From the NCBI RefSeq assembly GCF_000720455.1, contig NZ_JOAK01000020.1, positions 1 through 64,000 on the forward strand: a stretch of 64,000 nucleotides of DNA. Reading direction: 5' to 3'. How positions within the stretch are numbered: the stretch's first letter is position 1; each line of letters begins with the position of its first letter. The notes beneath the pieces were generated by a model. That model made no database searches. It saw only the letters and a list, made by a program, of their open reading frames with translations, and was not told the origin of the DNA. The DNA comes from Streptomyces virginiae. Lineage in GTDB: Bacteria > Actinomycetota > Actinomycetes > Streptomycetales > Streptomycetaceae. Positions 16,410 to 25,132 of the stretch are shown here, in pieces. A program made the translations under genes and the position numbers.

Positions 16410-16868
16410 GGGCCTCATCCTCGCAGACCCTTCCCCGGCGCCCCGGGAGGATCGCGTCCCCGCCGGACACGGCGAGGCCGGGTGGGGCGGTACCGAGCGA
16501 CGGGCGCTGTCGGCCCACAGTGTGATGGCGGCGACGCTCACGGACGGGCCGCAGGCGGCGCTGCCGACCGGCCCCCGGGCCGCAAGCGCGTTCATAGCGG
16601 ACGGAATATCTGGTTCCGCAGGAGCATGATCACGGATGAGCCTTTTCGGCCAGGATGGAAACGGTTACTCACGGTAAGGGTCGCCGCTCGGCCCCCTCGC
16701 GCCCCCCTGACCCCCCTTGCCTCGCCCGCCCCGCGTCGCTTGCGGGGTGCGCCGGAATTTACGTGGTGGTACCCCGGGTAGCACGAAAGATTTCCCGGGT
16801 TGTGTCCGCGGAGCCGCAAAACAAGTCCGAAACTGACAGGTTTCCTTTGACTGTTGCGCGATTAATCG
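16410..16868. other. Divergent intergenic region upstream of the NRPS locus
   Basis: This 459-bp gap lies between the RsbQ-like operon and the NRPS exporter. The part nearest the exporter (about 16740-16890) is less GC-rich than the surroundings. It contains TTGACT at 16847-16852 and the direct sequence CCCGGG twice (within 16773-16800), but I could not assign a -10. No protein-like frame is seen. Confidence 0.45.
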
Positions 16869-18239
16869 GTGAATGTCGTTCACATGTCCGACACAAACCG
16901 CGCCGCCACCGGTGGCACCGGTGGCCCCATGCGCTTGCGTGACTTCCGACTGCTGCTCGCGGGAGCCGCCACCGGACAGTTCGGTGCCCAGGTGACGCTG
17001 GTGGCGCTGCCCCTCGTAGCCGTCCTCGAACTCGACGCCCCCGCCTTCCAGGTGGGCCTCCTGACCGCAGCGGAGACCGCCGCCTTCCTGCTCGTCGGGC
17101 TGCCCGCCGGGGCACTCACCGACCGCATGCGCAAACGGCCCCTGATGATCCGGGCGGACCTGGTGCGCGCCGTGGCCATGGCGAGCATCCCCGCCGCCGC
17201 GCTCGCCGACGTCCTGACCATGGCCCAGCTCTACGCCGTCGCGCTCGTGACCGGCGTGGCGACCGTGTTCTTCGACGTGGCCCACCAGAGCTACCTGCCG
17301 CAGATCCTGCCCCGCGACCAACTCGTCGCCGGCAACGGCGCGCTGGAGACGGTCCGTTCCACCGCCCACGTCACCGGCCCCGGCATCGGCGGCGGACTCG
17401 TCCAGCTCGTCGGAGCGCAGTTCGCCGTCATCGTCGACGCCGTCGGCTACCTGCTCTCCGCCCTGTTCCTCCAACGGATCGCGCGGGCCGAGGAGGCACC
17501 CGAACCCGCCGCGCCCGGGGCCTCGTTGCGCAAGGAGATCAGCGAGGGCGTCCGCTTCGTCTTCGGTCATCCCCTGCTCCGTGTCATCGCCCTCACCACC
17601 GGCCTCGCCAACCTCTGCACGGCCGTCCTCATGGCCACGCAGACCGTGCATCTCGTCCGCACCGTAGGGCTGCAGGCCGGCGGGCTCGGCCTGGTGCTGT
17701 CCGCGTCGGCCGTCGGCGGGCTCCTCGGCGCGCTGTGCGCCGGACGCCTCGCCGCGCGGCTGGGGCAGGCCCGGGTCATCCTCCTGTCCCTCCTCGTGAC
17801 CGGCCCGTTCGCACTGCTGTGGCCCCTGTCCACGCACGGTCCCGCCGGGGCGGTCCTCTTCGCCACCGGATCCGCGGTCGTCTCCTTCGGCGCCGTCGTC
17901 TACAACGTCGCCCAGGTCAGCTTCCGCCAAGGGATGTGCCCGCCACGACTGCTGGGCCGGATGAACGCCACCCTGCGCTTCCTCATGTGGGGCACCCTGC
18001 CGCTCGGTGCGCTCATCGGCGGAGCCCTCGCCCAGACCTACGGGTCGCGCACGGCCCTCGTCTGGTGCGCCGTCGGCATCCTCGCCGTACCGCTGCCGCT
18101 GCTGCTCTCCCCGCTGCGCCGGATGCGCGACCTCCCCGGTCCTCAGGACGACGGCGCCGACGGGACCCGGCAACCGCAGGACACAGCCGCGGCCCGCGCC
18201 GACGAGGACGAACGGCCCGCCCCCGCACCCACCGGCTGA
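16869..18239 (+). CDS. MFS exporter of the NRPS locus (EntS/MFS_3-like)
   Basis: A 456-residue transporter with about 12 helices. It opens MRLRDFRLLLAGAATGQFGA and carries motif-A-like GLPAGALTDRMRKRPLMIRA, FFDVAHQSYLPQILPRDQLV and a charged C-terminal tail. This is the MFS_3 pattern of siderophore and peptide exporters such as EntS. GTG 16869 and ATG 16884 are both possible starts. It reads in the same direction as the NRPS genes and is separated from the free-standing condensation gene by 103 bp. By position it probably exports the peptide product and confers self-protection. It is not proof of a siderophore. Confidence 0.85.
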   Translation: MNVVHMSDTNRAATGGTGGPMRLRDFRLLLAGAATGQFGAQVTLVALPLVAVLELDAPAFQVGLLTAAETAAFLLVGLPAGALTDRMRKRPLMIRADLVRAVAMASIPAAALADVLTMAQLYAVALVTGVATVFFDVAHQSYLPQILPRDQLVAGNGALETVRSTAHVTGPGIGGGLVQLVGAQFAVIVDAVGYLLSALFLQRIARAEEAPEPAAPGASLRKEISEGVRFVFGHPLLRVIALTTGLANLCTAVLMATQTVHLVRTVGLQAGGLGLVLSASAVGGLLGALCAGRLAARLGQARVILLSLLVTGPFALLWPLSTHGPAGAVLFATGSAVVSFGAVVYNVAQVSFRQGMCPPRLLGRMNATLRFLMWGTLPLGALIGGALAQTYGSRTALVWCAVGILAVPLPLLLSPLRRMRDLPGPQDDGADGTRQPQDTAAARADEDERPAPAPTG

Positions 18240-18342
18240 CGACCGCCCGCACCCCCCCCACCGGCTGACCGCCGCCCGCCGCCACCGACCACACCGCCCC
18301 CCCCCGCGCGGCCGCCACCGCGGCCACGACGAAGAGGACCCC

Positions 18343-19623
18343 GTGCTCAGCATCACGAGTCAGTACCTGACCCGCTACCGGCGTCTCACCGCCGACCGGT
18401 CCGACACCCTGCTGCCCGTCACCGGAGCACAGCGCCGCTTCGTGCTGGTGCGTTCGCTGGACCCGACGGGACGCCCCGACGTGGTGCCCATGTTCTTCGC
18501 GTTCCCGTCCGGAACCATCGACCCCCGACGCCTGCGGGCAGCGGCCCACAGGCTCGCCGCACGGCACACCGCCCTGCGCTCGCGGCCCGCCATCGTCCGG
18601 GGCACCCCCGTACTGCGCGTCGCCGCTCCCGACGACGCGGACGTCACCGTGACCCGGCCGGCCGCCGCACCGGGCGAACCGGCAGCCGACACGCTCCGCC
18701 GCGCACTCGCGTCCTGGGATTCCCAGGGTCCCCCCTTGCGGCTCTTCCTCGTACGCGACGAGGAGCGCGACGAGGACGTCCTCGCCGTAGCCCTGGACCA
18801 CGCCGTCTGCGACGGCCGTTCGCTGGCGCGGATCGTCGACGAACTCGGCGCCGCCTACGCCGAGGAGGCCACCGAACCCGGCGCCGCGGCAGGGGAGACG
18901 GCAGCCGAACTCGCCGCCTACGAGGACGCGGTCCTGCGGCAACTCGCCGCCGAGGAACGAGCGGAGACGCCCGCGGCGGCCGCGTACTGGGCGGAGCGAC
19001 TGCGCACCCTGCGCACCCACGCCCCGGCGCCCCGTCCCGCACGAGCGCCCGAGGGCGCACCGCCCAGCGGCGCCGCACAGGCACGGCTGCCCGCACACGA
19101 CGGCGGGATCTCCTTCCCCGGCCTGCTCGACGCCTGCCGCTCCGCCGCCCGTGAGCTGTACGGCCCGGACCGCACGGTCCCGCTCGGCTACCCGTGGGGC
19201 GGCCGTCCCGCGGGCGCGGAGCCGGTCGTCGGCTGCTTCCTCAACACCCTCGTCTTCCCGGCCGACACCGGCCACAGGCCCGGCTCGCAGGCCACCGCCG
19301 ACGCGTGGTGGGACGACCTCGACCGGGCCGACGTACCGTTCGACGCGGTCGTGACCGCCGTACGGGCCACCGGCTCCGGCTGGACCGGAGGCCTCGACGG
19401 ACTGCTCACCGTGGACGACGACAGCCGTCGCCCACCCCTCACCCTGGCCGGCGTCGAGGGACGGGAGGTCCACGTCGACGGCAGACCCGTCCGCGGTCCC
19501 TTCGCCGTGTCCGTCACCCAGGGAGCGGAGATCCGCCTGCGGATGGTGTGGGACCGGGCGGTACTCGACGACGAGACCGCGAACCGGGCGTTCGACGCGC
19601 TCACCCACGCACTGCGCCCCTAG
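18343..19623 (+). CDS. Free-standing NRPS condensation-domain protein
   Basis: A 426-residue condensation-fold protein. It opens LPVTGAQRRFVLVRSLDP, like the C1 motif, and has the active-site motif as DHAVCDG near residue 152. Relative to the HHxxxDG consensus, the first histidine is Asp while the catalytic second histidine, Asp and Gly remain. A late GCFLNTLVFPADTG matches the C5 region. No adenylation or carrier domain is attached. It may acylate the first aminoacyl-carrier, join fragments in trans, or be a non-condensing relative. GTG 18343 is chosen because GAAGAGGA lies upstream. It is followed by a structured repeat. Confidence 0.82.
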   Translation: MLSITSQYLTRYRRLTADRSDTLLPVTGAQRRFVLVRSLDPTGRPDVVPMFFAFPSGTIDPRRLRAAAHRLAARHTALRSRPAIVRGTPVLRVAAPDDADVTVTRPAAAPGEPAADTLRRALASWDSQGPPLRLFLVRDEERDEDVLAVALDHAVCDGRSLARIVDELGAAYAEEATEPGAAAGETAAELAAYEDAVLRQLAAEERAETPAAAAYWAERLRTLRTHAPAPRPARAPEGAPPSGAAQARLPAHDGGISFPGLLDACRSAARELYGPDRTVPLGYPWGGRPAGAEPVVGCFLNTLVFPADTGHRPGSQATADAWWDDLDRADVPFDAVVTAVRATGSGWTGGLDGLLTVDDDSRRPPLTLAGVEGREVHVDGRPVRGPFAVSVTQGAEIRLRMVWDRAVLDDETANRAFDALTHALRP

Positions 19624-19701
19624 GGGTGTCTCGCCGATCAGGCCGGGCTCGCGGCGGGGTCCGGCGCTACTGCGTGGACACTCCCCGGGGACAGACACCC
19701 C
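19623..19701. repeat. Copy B of the intergenic repeat; hairpin after the condensation gene
   Basis: The element 19626-19685 matches copy A at 7403-7455 (GTGTC end, GATCAGG, GCGGCGGG, GGACACTCCC). It is enclosed by a perfect 9-bp inverted repeat GGGGTGTCT (19623-19631) and AGACACCCC (19693-19701). Placed at the stop codon, it may terminate or attenuate transcription between the condensation gene and the main NRPS genes. Confidence 0.5.
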
Positions 19702-20020
19702 CCAGGGCGTCCGAACGCCGCCGCCGAGGACGGCCCGCGCACCACACGCTCCCTCCCGGCACCCGCCGCCGCCCGCGCAGGCATCCCCGCCGGACGCCCC
19801 GCCGGCCCGCGGCCACCGCACACCGGCCCCCACCCGGGCCCCGCACCCCCCTCGCGCGCGCCCCCACACCGCCGCGCCGCGCTCCCGAGCCTCCCCCCAC
19901 AGCATCCCCGCACGCCCCGAAGGGCAACGGCACCGCGCGACCCGCGAAGCCGCCCGCACGACCGCCGGACACGACCGTGACCGGCACCGGAAACCGACCC
20001 GACAACCTCAGGGATCGCCC
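19702..20020. other. Low-complexity spacer before the first NRPS gene
   Basis: About 320 bases of C-rich, Pro/Arg-codon-like sequence without a credible start site or codon pattern. I looked for an MbtH-like gene and found none. A ribosome-binding AGGGAT precedes the ATG at 20021. Confidence 0.45.
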
Positions 20021-23000
20021 ATGCTTCCCCTCTCCTCCTCGCAGGAGATCGTCTGGCTGCACGAGCAGATGCAGCCCGGCAGCCGCGCCTACAACTTCAC
20101 CGCCTCACTGGACCTGTGGGGCACCCTCGACACCGAGGCCCTGCGCCGCGGACTCGCAGCCACCCTGGCCCGCCATCCCGGTCTGCGACTCGAACTGGTC
20201 GCCTCCACCGGTTCCGTACCGCAGCAGCGGGTCGCGGTGCGCTGCCCGCCGAGGCTGCACACCGTCGACCTCAGCACGGCGCAGGACCCCGAGGCGGCGT
20301 TCGCCAACCTCCTGCGCACCGAGGCCGAGACACCGCTCGACACCTTCGAGGCACCGCTGATCCGCTGGACGCTCGTACGGCTGGCCGAGCGCCACCACCG
20401 GCTCGTCCACGTCGAGCACCACCTGATCCACGACGGCCACTCCTTCGCGATCCTGCTGGACGACGTCTTCCGCGTCTACCGCGCCCACGTCCTCGGCGAG
20501 ACCCTGGAGCTGCCGGCCGCCTCCTCCTACGCGGACCACGTCCGGGAACGGGCCGAGGCCGCGTACGGCCCCGAGTCCCTCGACTTCTGGCGGGCCGAGC
20601 TGCGCGACCAGCAGCACGACCTGCCACTGCCCGGCGTGACGCGCCCCGGCGCCCGCCGCAGGCACCACGGCGGACAGCTGCGCCAGACCATCGGCGCCGA
20701 TCTCGCCGAACGCCTGCGCGCCCACGCCCGCACCCGCGGCCTCACGCCCTTCTCCACGCTCCTCGGGCTGTTCGCGGAACTCCTGCGCCGGCACAGCGGC
20801 CGCTCCCGCATGGTCATCGGCACCGCCGTCGGCAACCGCCCCCTCGGCTACGAGGACGCCGTGGGCATGTTCGTCAACACCATCCCGCTGCCGCTCGCCC
20901 TCGACGCCGCCGTCCCCGCCCAGGACACCATGGACGAGATCACCGACACCCTGATCCGGGCCCTGCCGCACCAGGACGTACCGGTCCAGGAACTGACCCG
21001 GGCACTCGGCATGCACACCTCCGGCGCCGACAACCCGCTCTTCTCCGTCATGTTCAGCGCCCACGACGCGCCCCTGCCCGAGATCGACGTACCCGGCCTC
21101 GACATCACCCTCTTCGAGGGCTTCAACACCGGCACCACCCGCTTCGACCTCGACGTGGTCCTGCTCCCGGACGACCGGCGCGGCGTCACCCGGCGCCACG
21201 GCGCGCCCGGCATGACCCTCGTCTGGGACTACGACGCGGACCTCTTCGGCGAGGACGTCGCCCGGCTGCTCTCCGGCCGCTTCCTGAACCTGCTGCGCGC
21301 CTACCTCGACAGCCCCGGGACCCCGCTGGCCGATCTCGATCCGGCCGCCACGGAGCCGGCCGCCGAGCCCGTACCCGTCCCGGCCGGCCGCGATCCGCTG
21401 GACCCCGTCGCCGCACACCACCCGTCGCTCCCGGCCCTGCTGTGCGGTGCCCGCCGTCTGACCTACGGCGAACTCGACGCCCGCGTCGGCTCGCTCGCCG
21501 AGCGCCTGAAGGCCGCCGGTGTCACCCCCGGCCGACCGGTGGCCGTGGTCCTGCCCCGCGGCACCGACTCCGTCGTCGCCCTGCTGGCCTGCCTGCGCAC
21601 CGGCGCCGTCTACTGCCCGCTGTCCCCGTCCGATCCGCCGGCCCGGCTCGGCCTGCTGCTGGAGCGGCTCGCGCCGGCGCTCGTCCTCACCGGTGACGGC
21701 ACCCCGGCCCTGCCGGACGCGGTGCCGACCGCCCGGATCGACGCCCCGGTCCTGCCCCCGGCGCGCGACGGCGCCGTACTTCCCGGCACCGCCTACGTCA
21801 TCCACACCTCCGGCTCCACCGGCACCCCCAAGCCGGTCGCCGTCGGACCCGCCGCCCTGGTGCACCACATGACGGCGGCCGCCGACCGGTTCGGCCTCAT
21901 CGCCTCGGACCGGGTCCTGATGTTCGCCCAGCCGTCCTTCGACGTGGCGCTGGAGGAGGTGCTGCCCACCCTGTACGCCGGCGCCTGCCTGGTCCTGCCC
22001 GAGCTCGAGGTGCCCACGGGCGCCGAGCTCACCGAACTGCTGGCCGCTGCCCGGGTCACCGTCGCCAACCTGCCCACCAGCTACTTCCTCGCCACCCGCG
22101 AGGACCTGCGGCCCGCACTGCGCGACGGGAGCTGGACGCCCCGGCTCCTGGTCCTCGGCGGCGAGCGCCTTCCCGTGGAGGCACTGCGCGGCGTCCTCGC
22201 CGACACCGACGCCACCGTCCTCAACGCGTACGGCGTCACCGAGGCGGCCATCAGCTCGACCGTCCACGAGATCTCCCGCGACGCCCTCGTCGAGGGCGCC
22301 GAGATCCCCCTGGGCACCGAACTGCCGGGCGAGCGGATCCACGTACTCGACGCCCACCACCGCCCGCTGCCGACCGGCGCGGTCGGCGAACTCGCCGTCG
22401 CCGGACCCGGCCTGGCCGAGGGCTACGCGGGCAACGAGGAGGTGACCGCGGCCCGGTTCGTCACCGTCGACGCCCTCGACGGGCAGCGCGTCTACCTCAC
22501 CGGCGACCTCGGCTACCGCGGTCTGGACGGCCTGCTGTACTTCCTCGGACGGCGCGACAACCAGGTCAAGCTGCGCGGTCACCGCATCGAACTGGAGGAG
22601 ATCGAGGCCGCGGCGTCCGCGGTGCTGGGCGGCCGGTCCTGCGCCGTCGTACTGGACCGGGAAAGCCCCGGCGGCCCGAGGCTCGTCGGCTTCCTCGAAG
22701 ACGGGCCCGACGGAGCGGACTTCGACGAGAAGGCGCTCCACGCCGAGCTGGGCCGCCGCCTGCCCGGCCCGCTCGTGCCCGCCCGGTGGGCCCCGCTCGA
22801 CACCATGCCGACCCTCGCGGGCGGCAAGCCCGACCGTACGGCGCTGTCCCGCCGGGCGGCGGAACTCGACGCGGGTGACGCGGGTGACGCGCACGCGGAC
22901 GCGGGCGGCACCGCCGCGTCCGGGGCCGGAACCGGCCCGGAGGCCTCGCCCGAGGCCGGCGCCGCGTCCGCCGACCCGATGACGGTGCTGCTCACGGAGG

Positions 23001-23209
23001 GCTGGAGCAAGGTCCTCGGCCACAGCCGGATCGACGCCCGTTCCCACTTCTTCCACAGCGGGGGCCATTCCCTGCTGGCCGCCGAACTGGCCGCCTGGCT
23101 GGAGCCCCGGCTGGGCGCGCGCCCGCCGCTGCGGGTGCTCTTCCGCAACCCCGTCCTCGCCGACCAGGCCGAAGCCCTCGCCGCCACCGCCCTTTCCACG
23201 GAGTCGTGA
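20021..23209 (+). CDS. NRPS module protein, C-A-T
   Basis: A 1062-residue single-module synthetase. The condensation domain occupies ~1-440 with intact HHLIHDG near residue 133. The adenylation domain spans ~460-950 with TSGSTGTPKPV near 597, AYGVTEAAI, YLTGDLGYRG and A10 lysine in AGGKPDRT. An Ala/Gly/Asp-rich linker leads to a carrier domain with FFHSGGHSLLA near 1013. Aligning to the GrsA pocket by eye gives residues D-V-E-N-V-G-A-I-S-K. This shares D, E, N, G, I and K with the hydroxyornithine-type code I recall from coelichelin synthetase, so a basic or ornithine-like substrate is possible but weakly supported. There is no epimerase or thioesterase. It ends in a TGATG overlap with the next gene. 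Confidence 0.92.
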   Translation: MLPLSSSQEIVWLHEQMQPGSRAYNFTASLDLWGTLDTEALRRGLAATLARHPGLRLELVASTGSVPQQRVAVRCPPRLHTVDLSTAQDPEAAFANLLRTEAETPLDTFEAPLIRWTLVRLAERHHRLVHVEHHLIHDGHSFAILLDDVFRVYRAHVLGETLELPAASSYADHVRERAEAAYGPESLDFWRAELRDQQHDLPLPGVTRPGARRRHHGGQLRQTIGADLAERLRAHARTRGLTPFSTLLGLFAELLRRHSGRSRMVIGTAVGNRPLGYEDAVGMFVNTIPLPLALDAAVPAQDTMDEITDTLIRALPHQDVPVQELTRALGMHTSGADNPLFSVMFSAHDAPLPEIDVPGLDITLFEGFNTGTTRFDLDVVLLPDDRRGVTRRHGAPGMTLVWDYDADLFGEDVARLLSGRFLNLLRAYLDSPGTPLADLDPAATEPAAEPVPVPAGRDPLDPVAAHHPSLPALLCGARRLTYGELDARVGSLAERLKAAGVTPGRPVAVVLPRGTDSVVALLACLRTGAVYCPLSPSDPPARLGLLLERLAPALVLTGDGTPALPDAVPTARIDAPVLPPARDGAVLPGTAYVIHTSGSTGTPKPVAVGPAALVHHMTAAADRFGLIASDRVLMFAQPSFDVALEEVLPTLYAGACLVLPELEVPTGAELTELLAAARVTVANLPTSYFLATREDLRPALRDGSWTPRLLVLGGERLPVEALRGVLADTDATVLNAYGVTEAAISSTVHEISRDALVEGAEIPLGTELPGERIHVLDAHHRPLPTGAVGELAVAGPGLAEGYAGNEEVTAARFVTVDALDGQRVYLTGDLGYRGLDGLLYFLGRRDNQVKLRGHRIELEEIEAAASAVLGGRSCAVVLDRESPGGPRLVGFLEDGPDGADFDEKALHAELGRRLPGPLVPARWAPLDTMPTLAGGKPDRTALSRRAAELDAGDAGDAHADAGGTAASGAGTGPEASPEAGAASADPMTVLLTEGWSKVLGHSRIDARSHFFHSGGHSLLAAELAAWLEPRLGARPPLRVLFRNPVLADQAEALAATALSTES

Positions 23210-25131
23210 TGACCCAGCCACTGACCGCCCCTGCCCCGCTCCTCGCCGCGCACCTCGACGCATGCACCGCGCCGAGCGTCGCCCACGGGCCCCGCGCCGA
23301 GCCGACCGGCGTGCTCGACCGCTTCGAGGACTGGACCCGGCTCGCCCCGCAGGCCCCGGCCGTGATCGACGACGCCCGCGTCTGGACGTACCAGGACCTG
23401 GACGCGGCAGCCGAGCAGGTCGCCGCCGCCCTGGGCGACCGCGTCCGGCCCGGCGACCTGGTCGGCGTCTGCCTCGACCGCTCCACCGCCCTGGTGGTGA
23501 CCGCCGTGGCGCTCGCCCGGATGGGCGCCGTCTACCTACCGCTCGGCCCCCGACCCGGAGAACGCCGTACCCAGGCCGTCACCGAGGACCTCGACGTCGC
23601 CTGCCTCATCGGCGACCCCGGTGTCCTGCCCGAGGGGCACCGCGGCGGAGAACACCTCCCGCTGCCGCTGCCCACCGACGGGGTCAACGCCCCCGCCGCC
23701 GTCGTGGCGGCCTTCACCCACTCCGCCCGCGGCACCCGGCGCGCTCCCGAGAGCGCCCTGTACGCCGTCCTCACCTCCGGTTCCACCGGCCGCCCCAAGG
23801 CGGTCGCCGTTGCCGAGGCCTCCCTCTCCGTCGCCCTCGACTGGTACCGGGCGGAGACCGGCCTCGCACCGGGCGACCGCCAGTCCCTGCTGATCGGCGT
23901 CGCGTTCGACCCGCACCTGCTGGAACTGTGGGCCGGCCTGACCTCGGGAGCCGCCCTCGTCCCGGCGCCGGACGACACCCGCTGGGACAGCCGCGTCCTC
24001 ACCGACTGGTGGCGCGACCGCGCCCTCACGCACGCCGTCGCGGCCACCCCGACCGTCGAACCCCTCCTGGACCGGCCCTGGCCGCAGGACCTGAAGCTCC
24101 GGCACCTCGTCGTCGGCGGCGACCGCATGCGCCGCCGCCCCGGCGCCGACGTCACCGCCACCGTCCACAACGCCTACGGCCCCGCGGAAGCCACCGTCGT
24201 CACCACCACCCACACCATGCGCGGCACCGACCCGGACGCGGGCGAGCAGGCCCCGCCGCCCATCGGCACCGCGCTGCCGGGCGTCACCCTCGTCGTCACG
24301 GACGACGAGGGCCGCCCCGTCCCCCGTGGACAGGACGGTGAACTGCGCGTCGGCGGCCACTGCCTGGCACTCGGCTACCTCGACCCCGAACTCACCGCAC
24401 GCCGGTTCACCGCACCCCCGCAGGAGCCGGAGCTGGCGTCGGTGGACCGCCTCTACCGCACCGGCGACCGGGTGCGCATGAACGCCGACGGCAGCCTGGA
24501 CTTCCTCGGCCGCCTCGACGACCAGGTCAAGATCAGCGGCGTGCGCATCGAACCCGCAGAGGTGGAAGCCGCCTTCGAACAGGACCCGCGGGTCCGCAGC
24601 GCCGTCGTCACCGTGCTGCGCGACAGCTCCGGCCACGGCCGTCTCGTCGCACACCTGCGGCTCACCGACGGCGCCGAACCGGCCACCGGGGACCTCCTGG
24701 ACGCGGTCCGTGCCTGGCTCCCCGAGCAGGCCGTCCCCGCCACCGTACGGCTCGTCGACAGCTTCCCGCTCGACGCCAACGGCAAGGTCGACCGGCCCGC
24801 CCTGGCGGCCGCCGTCCCGGCGCCCGTCGCGCCCCGGACCGCCACCGAGGACGAGCACGCCGACACCGAGGCCACTGCCACCGGGGCCACCGCCACCGAG
24901 CGGCTCGTGCTGGCGACCGTACGCGACCTCCTGGGCCGCCCCGGCACCGGCCTCGGCGACAACTTCACCGACGCGGGCGGCACCTCCATCATCGCCGCAC
25001 GGCTGCTGGCAACCCTCGAACGCGAGACCGGAGTACGCCTGCGCGCCCCCGAGCTGCTGCGCAGCACCGACCTGCGTGCCTTCGCCGCCCTCCTCGACCA
25101 GCGCCGGACCCCGCAGCAGGCAGGAGCCTGA
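23209..25131 (+). CDS. NRPS didomain protein, A-T
   Basis: A 640-residue adenylation-carrier protein without a condensation domain. Adenylation motifs are TSGSTGRPKAV near residue 188, AYGPAEATVV, RTGDRVRM, GRLDDQVKISGVRIEP and the A10 lysine in DANGKVDRP. The carrier domain has FTDAGGTSIIAA near residue 589, with the phosphopantetheine serine in GGTS. The pocket read by eye is D-P-L-A-V-G-A-V-V-K, which matches no code I know. ATG 23209 overlaps the previous stop, and GGAG precedes it; a GTG one codon earlier is an alternative. It needs a condensation domain from another protein, so it loads an amino acid that is used in trans. Confidence 0.9.
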   Translation: MTQPLTAPAPLLAAHLDACTAPSVAHGPRAEPTGVLDRFEDWTRLAPQAPAVIDDARVWTYQDLDAAAEQVAAALGDRVRPGDLVGVCLDRSTALVVTAVALARMGAVYLPLGPRPGERRTQAVTEDLDVACLIGDPGVLPEGHRGGEHLPLPLPTDGVNAPAAVVAAFTHSARGTRRAPESALYAVLTSGSTGRPKAVAVAEASLSVALDWYRAETGLAPGDRQSLLIGVAFDPHLLELWAGLTSGAALVPAPDDTRWDSRVLTDWWRDRALTHAVAATPTVEPLLDRPWPQDLKLRHLVVGGDRMRRRPGADVTATVHNAYGPAEATVVTTTHTMRGTDPDAGEQAPPPIGTALPGVTLVVTDDEGRPVPRGQDGELRVGGHCLALGYLDPELTARRFTAPPQEPELASVDRLYRTGDRVRMNADGSLDFLGRLDDQVKISGVRIEPAEVEAAFEQDPRVRSAVVTVLRDSSGHGRLVAHLRLTDGAEPATGDLLDAVRAWLPEQAVPATVRLVDSFPLDANGKVDRPALAAAVPAPVAPRTATEDEHADTEATATGATATERLVLATVRDLLGRPGTGLGDNFTDAGGTSIIAARLLATLERETGVRLRAPELLRSTDLRAFAALLDQRRTPQQAGA

Positions 25132-25132
25132 C

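Noticed and set aside
16760..16890. Iron-box (DmdR/Fur) upstream of the NRPS exporter
   Set aside because: I found no TTAGGTTAGG-like palindrome, so siderophore regulation is not supported by sequence.
19702..20020. Possible MbtH-like gene in the spacer before the first NRPS protein
   Set aside because: No frame has the conserved NxExQxS...W pattern; the translations are Pro/Arg low complexity.
20105..23263. Minus-strand open frame of about 1050 codons opposite the C-A-T gene
   Set aside because: It mirrors the NRPS gene exactly and has low-complexity composition and no ribosome-binding site.
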